A stretch of DNA of 23,786 nt. Source: Scleroderma bovista (lineage: Eukaryota > Basidiomycota > Agaricomycetes > Boletales > Sclerodermataceae). The notes beneath the pieces were generated by a model that saw only the letters and a program-made list of their open reading frames with translations, was not told the origin of the DNA and did not search any database. Positions 18,701 to 23,786 of this stretch are shown here, in pieces (position 1 is the stretch's first letter; each line of letters begins with the position of its first letter). Both the position numbers and the translations under genes were made by a program. The stretch spans positions 1 through 23,786 of the forward strand of contig JAYMGJ010000845.1 in NCBI GenBank assembly GCA_037178675.1. Reading direction: 5' to 3'.

Positions 18701-18702
18701 CA

Positions 18703-18739
18703 CCTCCCGGGGTCTTTAGAAAGTGACCGTCCTCGGTCA
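18703..18739 (-). other. Polypurine tract and internal hairpin beside LTR_b
   Basis: CCTCCC on + abuts LTR_b. At 18724-18739 tgaccg-tcct-cggtca forms a 6 bp stem, again starting 22 bases from the LTR end. Versus the LTR_c copy, a T-A pair has become C-G. Confidence 0.75.
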
Positions 18740-19662
18740 TGCTCCTACTCAAGAAGCGAACATGTAAGTGAACACCACCCTACAAACTTCTAGGGATGGG
18801 AGGGAGGGCCACTCCACCTAGCAATGTTGCTCTGCACATCCGGTAGCGTGCTCCCTAGGGGATGATATCCTTCACATCCAGCAGTCCCAGACACTACACA
18901 GACGATCACTGCGCATGAAGGGGAGCCTGCTGCTCGCTTGGACATCACCTCCAGGCTGCACCTTTCGGGGCTACTAAATGCGAGTTGGGAATAAATATGA
19001 GAAGGGCACATGAGATCGCAAGGGGGGGGCAGGACTGCATATCGCGCAAGTGGGGGTCTCCGGTTCGTTCGGGTCCTGGGTCCATGGATCTCCTCATCAC
19101 TCTACCTTTCCTATCTGTCCGCTCTACTCTGCTTTTACCTCTCTTAATACCCTCGCACCTATCCACCAAAATAAACCCACAGCTTCCGAAAAACATAAGA
19201 GAAACAAAACAAAACGAGAGCGCTAACGTATGGTATGTCCGAGACAAGAGTGTGCATGTACAGTAAGGGTGGAAATGATTTTTGCGGCTATAGTATGAGC
19301 GGAAAACGGAAGTATGACCAAGGAGTGGGAGACGGGTGCATAGCACAATTAAAACAGGTGCGGAAAGAGACTGGAAACAAACAGGTAACGTAGGAACTGA
19401 CTTTATTCTTTTTTATTTTTTGTTTTGTTTTTGTTTTGACTTTGTCCATAGGAAGCGAGTGCAGAGCAGTAGAGAGAATAGGTAGAGTGTCTTTGATATA
19501 AAATGAGAGCGAGAAGGGGGACCGAGGGAACACTAAGATGTGAAATGTGCGCAGTAGAGAGTGTCTGTGTAGGGTTAATAACTAAAGAATGTGTTGTCCA
19601 ATGAAAGAGGAACCAGTCCGAGAGGGATGCCAGGGGCAATGGGACACATATACACTGCGCAT
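18740..19662. other. Non-coding 3' internal region of the gag-only element
   Basis: It lies between the gag stop and the polypurine tract, where pol would be expected. I see only a G-run (19021-19028), a T-rich tract (19404-19440) and short random frames. No transposon or RNA gene is recognised. Confidence 0.55.
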
Positions 19663-21783
19663 TTAATTATCACGCACCACCGGGGATAGATCTCCGAGCC
19701 AAGGGGGAGGCTCACCCCGCAGATGCGCGGTATCTGTTGCGGAAGGGTCAGTCAGCTGGATTGGCACAAGGTGCGCAGGAGTGCACAAATAATCGGAAGA
19801 GAAATAGGAAGCGGCCTCTCGTGTCGCGGATACAATACCATCAAACCCGTTGAACATATAAGCACTCTCAAGCGCATGTTTGACACTCTCCTCTGAGTCA
19901 CTATACACTGAAATCGCATCTCGACTCTTCTTGACATCGCACGGGTTGTGCGCAGACACAAGCACTTCAGGGATCGGGTCCAACATGTTTTGGGTGCCTT
20001 CCCTCCCCTCCGCACGCTCACGTTGCTCCTGAGCTGGGTGTGTAACGAGCTCCTCAGCTAGCATCTCATCGCTATCATCTGTCTCTGTAAAGGGGAGCGA
20101 TGGCCCCAGATTGAGCACTTCTGGTTGCTCGGGAATAGCTTGTACACCTAATGCGCAAACAGGAGGGTCAGTAGCACATAAGTGCTCGAGTCCAAGCCCC
20201 GGAGGCACAGCAGGGTGTGCAGGGATGGGCGTTCTAGCCACTGGCTCGCATATCCGCATGTCCGAACCCGAGAAGCAGGGGAGTGGATTGCGTACCCCGG
20301 CAACAAAAAGCGGGGCCCTCACAGAAAGAGTAGGGCTCTGAGAGGGCTCAGGGAAGGTATCCGGGATGTGCATAGGGTGTGCACTCGGAATCGGGGCACA
20401 AGGTAGAGATCCGGGAGAGCTACATACCGCAGAGCGCTCGATGGGCGCTTGGACTGGCGCTAACCGCTCTCTGGTTATGCACTCGAGACGTGCAGTCTCA
20501 GGGACACATATACGAGGGGCAGAGCCCTCCGGACCTTTGGGGCACCGCTGCTTTAGCCTCATAGCTCTGTGGACTTCCTCTACCTGGGCATAGGCACGAG
20601 CGAGTGCTTCTCTATCCTCCTCATCAAGATCCTCGCTATCTTCCTCTGCATCGAGACCTAAAAACATCGCATCAGAGTCTCTCAGTGGGGCTGCATGCCC
20701 AAAGTGCTCGCTATGAGTGCTCTCCTGAACCGGAGGCCTCTCCTGCACGAGGGAAGCGGTCATGCTCGCACGCATGGCGCACCAACTATCAATGCGCTCC
20801 TGCACTGTTTGCCCAGAGGGTCCCCTAGGGATCTCCGCTCCATCCGCTAACACTATCTGACCATCTCTGCGCTGGCACTTTCCAGCCTGAACATACTCAT
20901 CGCAGTTTATGCAAGAGTCCACTCGATGGCCATCAGAGACACCGCAAAAATAGCAAGGCTCGTCTCGTTGAGGGGAAAAGGACCTTACCAGCGGCACATA
21001 GGGTACATGCCTGTGTGCGCTTATCGCGGGTGCAGGTGCAAGACCCATAGGGATGGGCGCATAAGCCCTAGGAGCTTGCGGAAGGGATGCGGGAGTGAAG
21101 CCGTGCAATGGTCCTGCACTATAATACTCCCTCTTGATAGCAGTAGGCACTGGCACACCTGCGGGTTGCAGCTCTGGAGAAGCGGTTACCGCTCTGGGGG
21201 TGGCCATTGGCACTCCTGCCAACAAGAAGGATGCATGTTGAATAATGCGGTCAGTAGGCCAAGGGTCATCAGGGTGGTGCTCCAGATATGCCAAGGTCAG
21301 TCTAGTCATGAGCTGCACCTTAAACAAAGGATGGAACCCTGCGAGGAACTTATCGTCACGCTCTCCTTTAGAGAGCCTACCCTTCTTCTCAAGGAATGAT
21401 GCAATGACAGTGAACTTGCGGATGTACTCACCTAGCTCTCGACGCGAGGACATCGGGATCAAAGCCTGTGCTACTACCAGCCTATCCAAATCCAAGTGCA
21501 TGTACTTGCGGTCATCATCCTCTGCTCCTGGGTAGAATCGCTTCACCTCGGCCATAAATGCGGGCCAATCAGCTCCAGAGCGCAATGCGAGGGTAGACCA
21601 TAGCTCTGCCTCACTGCGACTTGCATAGCGCGTTGCCCACTTGATCCTCTCTGCATCCGAGTATAGCTCTGCATCCTCGCACAGGATTTCAACATCCTCG
21701 AAGAAGCGGACAAGTTCTGTGGCATCACCATCAAACTCCGGGGCTTTAGAGGAGCCTCGCAGGGGCATGCGCTGTGGTGCCAT
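19663..21783 (-). CDS. Ty3/gypsy-type gag protein, 706 residues
   Basis: One uninterrupted frame from ATG 21783 to the stop at 19663. The N-terminal ~190 residues (EFDGDATELVRFFEDVEILC, WSTLALRSGADWPAFMAEVK, RELGEYIRKFTVIASFL) match the capsid region of fungal Ty3/gypsy gags. A zinc knuckle Cys-x2-Cys-x5-His-x4-Cys (CYFCGVSDGHRVDSC) starts near residue 277. The post-knuckle segment CQRRDGQIVLADGAEIPRG ... ERIDSW is usual in this fungal group. The remaining ~350 residues are acidic and Pro/Ser-rich without a DTG/DSG protease. It should form particles that package the element's RNA. The intact frame amid non-coding sequence suggests selection, or recent mobilisation using another element's pol. 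A TACTAAC branch site and TAG just upstream (21800-21786) hint at a spliced leader. Confidence 0.85.
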   Translation of the reverse strand: MAPQRMPLRGSSKAPEFDGDATELVRFFEDVEILCEDAELYSDAERIKWATRYASRSEAELWSTLALRSGADWPAFMAEVKRFYPGAEDDDRKYMHLDLDRLVVAQALIPMSSRRELGEYIRKFTVIASFLEKKGRLSKGERDDKFLAGFHPLFKVQLMTRLTLAYLEHHPDDPWPTDRIIQHASFLLAGVPMATPRAVTASPELQPAGVPVPTAIKREYYSAGPLHGFTPASLPQAPRAYAPIPMGLAPAPAISAHRHVPYVPLVRSFSPQRDEPCYFCGVSDGHRVDSCINCDEYVQAGKCQRRDGQIVLADGAEIPRGPSGQTVQERIDSWCAMRASMTASLVQERPPVQESTHSEHFGHAAPLRDSDAMFLGLDAEEDSEDLDEEDREALARAYAQVEEVHRAMRLKQRCPKGPEGSAPRICVPETARLECITRERLAPVQAPIERSAVCSSPGSLPCAPIPSAHPMHIPDTFPEPSQSPTLSVRAPLFVAGVRNPLPCFSGSDMRICEPVARTPIPAHPAVPPGLGLEHLCATDPPVCALGVQAIPEQPEVLNLGPSLPFTETDDSDEMLAEELVTHPAQEQRERAEGREGTQNMLDPIPEVLVSAHNPCDVKKSRDAISVYSDSEESVKHALESAYMFNGFDGIVSATREAASYFSSDYLCTPAHLVPIQLTDPSATDTAHLRGEPPPWLGDLSPVVRDN

Positions 21784-22113
21784 CTCTATGCACGTTAGTA
21801 GGGCTAAAAATGGAAAGAGTGGAACCGGAAAGAATGCAGAGCGATAAGTGCTCTAGACGTGGAGGAGTGCACAGAACACAAAGGGAGCTGGACAAGCTCT
21901 CAGGACAGAAGAGGAGCAAGACAGGTGCTCGAGGGAGAATGTGAAGACTAAAAGCTAAAACAAGGAAAAGAGAGCTGGGCTCTCAGTAGAAGGCACAGGC
22001 AACCAAAAGATATGGGTCAGGGATGCGGTAGTAAGGGATAGATACCGGGGGAAATGAGCTGCGCGCTCTATAATTCTAAAAGCGAGGAGGGACTCCGAGC
22101 CAGATCCGAAGAT
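21784..22113 (-). other. 5' leader of the gag-only element
   Basis: About 330 bp between primer site and gag ATG with no coding frame of note. On - it contains tactaacgtgcatag ending two bases before the ATG, a consensus branch point and 3' splice site. I could not fix the donor. Confidence 0.5.
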
Positions 22114-22132
22114 CCCCTCGCGGTGGGCTCCA
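22114..22132 (-). other. Primer-binding site of LTR_a
   Basis: On -, TGGAGCCCACCGCGAGGGG follows the LTR end after TCAT. It differs from the LTR_b site by one base (G for A), so both LTR families use the same primer tRNA. Confidence 0.72.
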
Positions 22133-22136
22133 ATGA

Positions 22137-22404
22137 TGTAGGGGGGGGTTGGGTGTTGCTGCTGCCTCAGGTGAGGCATGCTCGACCCAGGGGCTTCTGG
22201 AGGTCTGGCAGAGCTCCCAGGGACTGGGGAGACTAGAGGAAGTAGGGAGAGTAGAGGTGTTCAGTCACTCCAGGACTGAGATCAAACATATACAGAGGAA
22301 AGAGGGAAGTTGCTTAGTAAGCTAAGTACAAGCCTACATAGCTAAGGTAAGAGTCCAGTATCAGTACTACCAATTCTACACCTAGAGACAGGACTGTCTC
22401 TACA
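22137..22404 (-). repeat. LTR_a of the gag-only element (5' LTR)
   Basis: The partner of LTR_c, with the same length and termini. Differences are few, e.g. gaggcatgctcg here and gaggcacgctcg in LTR_c. The Plavaka coding sequence resumes at its right edge. Confidence 0.92.
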
Positions 22405-22454
22405 CTGGCCAGACTTTGCTGGTGATATGGATTACCAACCGTTTCGGGAGTACA
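22405..22454 (+). pseudogene. Plavaka transposase continuation (50 bp)
   Basis: After the ctgg target duplication the frame reads PDFAGDMDYQPFREY, the Plavaka block that follows the break at 16183. It then stops at the TGAGCAC terminus of the next LTR. gtaca (22450-22454) would be the second element's target duplication, but its other copy is outside the window. Confidence 0.85.
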
Positions 22455-22840
22455 TGAGCACAACGGACGTGAGATGACCCTAGGCAGAACACCTAAGACC
22501 CTACTACACGCGAGACTCTGAGAGGAAGTAGGACGCGAGGATCTAGAGCAATAACCCAAGATGAGCTCGAATGGGGAGCCTCTGGGTGCTGGATTGCACG
22601 GTATATATACTACTATACACGAGGGCTACGCGAGGCTATCCATGAGGCTACGTGCAGGTAAAAGGCTATGTAATGACATCACTGTGGAGCTAAGGCTATG
22701 CGTAATGATGTCAAGGGTGGCAGCGTGTACAGCACGAGGTACAGGTCTAGACTAGGTAGATAAGATAGAGGCTGTACACTAAGATAAGATAAACGCTATC
22801 TAATCGCAGATTAGATAAGATAAAAAGTTGGACCGTAACA
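22455..22840 (-). repeat. Chromovirus 3' LTR (386 bp)
   Basis: On + it starts TGAGCACAACGG and ends GACCGTAACA. The right end is fixed by the adjacent polypurine tract, the left by loss of Plavaka similarity and the TG dinucleotide. A TATATATA box lies near 22600-22608. Confidence 0.75.
22758..22824 (-). promoter_or_regulatory. Three paired GATA-type sites in the chromovirus U3
   Basis: AGATAAGATA occurs three times (near 22758, 22781 and 22814). Each gives two overlapping GATAA/GATAG cores, about 150-220 bp upstream of the TATA box in the element's orientation. Between the second and third, atctaatc-gca-gattagat (22798-22816) forms an 8 bp stem. GATA factors govern nitrogen and light responses in fungi; use here is inferred. 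Confidence 0.5.
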
Positions 22841-22856
22841 CTACTCCCCCCTCAGG
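22841..22856 (-). other. Chromovirus polypurine tract
   Basis: On -, CCTGAGGGGGGAGTAG leads directly into the LTR start TGTTACGG. It overlaps the integrase stop codon (22852-22854). Confidence 0.85.
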
Positions 22857-23786
22857 TGCAGGATTCCAGACTGCAGAAGTGAGCGTCGCAAACCGTGAGG
22901 TTTTCGGGGATACGACTAAATAACGAGTTAAAGTCCGCTTGGGCCATACGAAGTTTTCGAGGGGCAGAGGGGTTTTCTCGGTAAAAGCGCTCGACTACCA
23001 GAGGAGAATTCTTCAAGTTTGACGAGGGTTCCCATGTCCTCTCATGTTCTTCGTACCCTTTCCAGTGTACCAAATACTGGAGCTGTCTTTTATAAATACG
23101 AGAGGCTACGATATAGTCCACTTCGTACTCTTCATCGCGTTCTTCAGAGACATGTATCGGACCAGGCCGAGACACGGGTTGACCGGGAAGAGGACCTAAA
23201 TAAGGTTTAACTCGAAAAACATTCACAACCGGGTGAATCCGAAGAGTTTTCGGGAGCTTAAGCTCGACCGCATTCGGGGTTACACGAGTGACCTCATAGG
23301 GACCAATCCACTTCTCCGTAAGCTTCTTAGAAGCACGATTTAGCATACGAAGGTTGTCTGTAGAAAGCCAAACTTGTTGGCCTATAACATAGTCCGGGGC
23401 GGGATTCCTGTGCTTATCCGCCTGAAGCTTCATATTACGTTTTGCCTTCTCAGAAGACTCAACGACTTTATTAAATACAGCGGCAAAGTCCTTAGCCGCT
23501 GGGGCTACTGTGTCGATTGGCTCAACACCCATACGAGGGGAATAACTCCGGGTAATTCCAAACGGTGAATCAGTGGTTACCTCCGAAACCGTGTTGTTCC
23601 AAACGAACTGGGCAATCTTGATCCATTTGGCCCATTCGTTTTGTCGATCATTGACGTAGGTTCGGAGATACTGATTAATTTCACGGTTCAACCGCTCCGT
23701 TTGACCATCGGTCTGAGGGTGAAAGGCCGTAGACATCTTCCTTTTAATACCTAAGAGTCTATACAACTCCCCCAGGAAGTTGCTTG
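22852..23786 (-). CDS. Chromovirus integrase C-terminus with chromodomain (partial)
   Basis: The frame is open at the right edge and ends at TGA 22854-22852, so only the last ~311 residues of pol are present. It begins inside the integrase core: STAFHPQTDGQTERLNREIN contains the catalytic Glu (QTERLN), followed by WNNTVSEVTTDSPFGI and the GPY/F-like block EKWIGPYEVTRV with LHP-like RIHPVVNVFRVK. A C-terminal chromodomain follows (EVDYIVASRIYKRQLQYLVH, WKGYEEHERTWEP). Chromodomains in this clade tether integration to modified histones, which fits the repeat-rich site. No stop or frameshift is seen. Confidence 0.93.
   Translation of the reverse strand, partial: SNFLGELYRLLGIKRKMSTAFHPQTDGQTERLNREINQYLRTYVNDRQNEWAKWIKIAQFVWNNTVSEVTTDSPFGITRSYSPRMGVEPIDTVAPAAKDFAAVFNKVVESSEKAKRNMKLQADKHRNPAPDYVIGQQVWLSTDNLRMLNRASKKLTEKWIGPYEVTRVTPNAVELKLPKTLRIHPVVNVFRVKPYLGPLPGQPVSRPGPIHVSEERDEEYEVDYIVASRIYKRQLQYLVHWKGYEEHERTWEPSSNLKNSPLVVERFYRENPSAPRKLRMAQADFNSLFSRIPENLTVCDAHFCSLESCT

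Larger units (their letters stand above)
17499..18702 (-). repeat. LTR_b, internal 1204 bp LTR
   Basis: On - it starts TGTAGAGACGCATGCG and ends ACTCACCCCCTACA. A polypurine tract lies outside its start and a primer site outside its end. It has a TATA candidate (TATATAGCCC on -, near 17924) and a 20 bp minisatellite. Beyond about 25 bases at one end and 9 at the other, I see no similarity to the 268 bp LTRs. No target duplication surrounds it. Confidence 0.8.
16184..22404 (-). mobile_element. Non-autonomous gag-only LTR retrotransposon with three LTRs
   Basis: Reading on -: LTR_a 22404-22137, primer site, gag-like ORF 21783-19663, non-coding ~950 bp, polypurine tract, LTR_b 18702-17499, a second primer site, ~1 kb non-coding, polypurine tract, LTR_c 16451-16184. 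LTR_a and LTR_c are both 268 bp and nearly identical. LTR_b is 1204 bp and shares only the termini. Flanks are ccgg (left) and ctgg (right), a 4 bp duplication with one C-to-T change; removing the element restores the Plavaka frame. No protease, reverse transcriptase, RNase H or integrase motif is present. Pol must come from another Ty3/gypsy element, if it still moves. Confidence 0.88.
22455..23786 (-). mobile_element. Ty3/gypsy chromovirus, 3' end (partial)
   Basis: 3' LTR 22455-22840, polypurine tract, then the C-terminal integrase and chromodomain coding region running off the right edge. It is inserted into the Plavaka gene in the same orientation as the gag-only element, only 50 bp away. 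It uses a different LTR (TGTTACGGTCC...GTTGTGCTCA on -). An intact relative could be the pol source for the gag-only element, though nothing in the window proves it. Confidence 0.88.

Noticed and set aside
17499..18702. LTR_b as an ordinary solo-LTR insertion
   Set aside because: No direct repeat flanks it; instead a polypurine tract and a primer site do, which fits a junction of two elements.

Overview
The window looks like transposon-dense chromosome from an agaricomycete (mushroom-type basidiomycete) fungus. The evidence is 42-62 bp introns with GT(A/G)AG donors and CTAAC/TACTAAC branch points, a Plavaka-type DNA transposase, and fungal Ty1/copia and chromodomain Ty3/gypsy LTR retrotransposons. 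I cannot name the species. No bacterial gene, operon, tRNA, rRNA or CRISPR array was seen.

Left part (1-5345). A minus-strand fragment has PARP-type zinc-finger spacing (31-249). An apparently intact five-exon gene (553-1969, +) encodes 397 residues with a PD-(D/E)XK-like signature. Low-complexity DNA and a degenerate ~150 bp tandem array follow (2100-3765). Next come a broken Plavaka transposase (about 3780-4150, -), a frameshifted member of a second D...QxK family (4404-4997, -), and a TAAGTA-rich spacer.

Middle part (5346-11559) is one Ty1/copia element turned partly inside out. LTR1, gag, protease and integrase read +. They are followed by an inverted LTR2, RNase H and reverse transcriptase on -, then LTR3 on +. 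The pol breakpoints share the 5 bp GATCC, in inverse orientation. Rejoining them restores one in-frame gag-pol of about 1644 codons with two TGA codons. This fits an antisense LTR inserted in pol, followed by inversion through recombination with the 3' LTR.

At 11556-15205 (-) lies a seven-exon gene for a basidiomycete dispersed family. Its C-terminus is cut by LTR3, and its second intron carries a 1339 bp solo LTR with a perfect 5 bp target duplication (GTTAG). It is divergent, across 232 bp, from a Plavaka transposase gene (15438-16183, +). The two may be the cargo and engine of one DNA transposon.

The Plavaka gene is split twice. First, a 6.2 kb LTR element on the minus strand (16184-22404) codes only a 706-residue gag-like protein and contains three LTRs: two identical-length outer copies (268 bp) and an internal, unrelated 1204 bp LTR with its own polypurine tract and primer-binding site. 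After 50 bp of recovered Plavaka sequence, a chromodomain Ty3/gypsy element (22455 to the window edge, -) begins.

The most unusual signal is a pair of hairpins at fixed positions on either side of the polypurine tract in both LTR families of the gag-only element. Their stems keep pairing through compensatory base changes, which suggests a conserved cis-acting structure in a non-autonomous element that must borrow pol functions.
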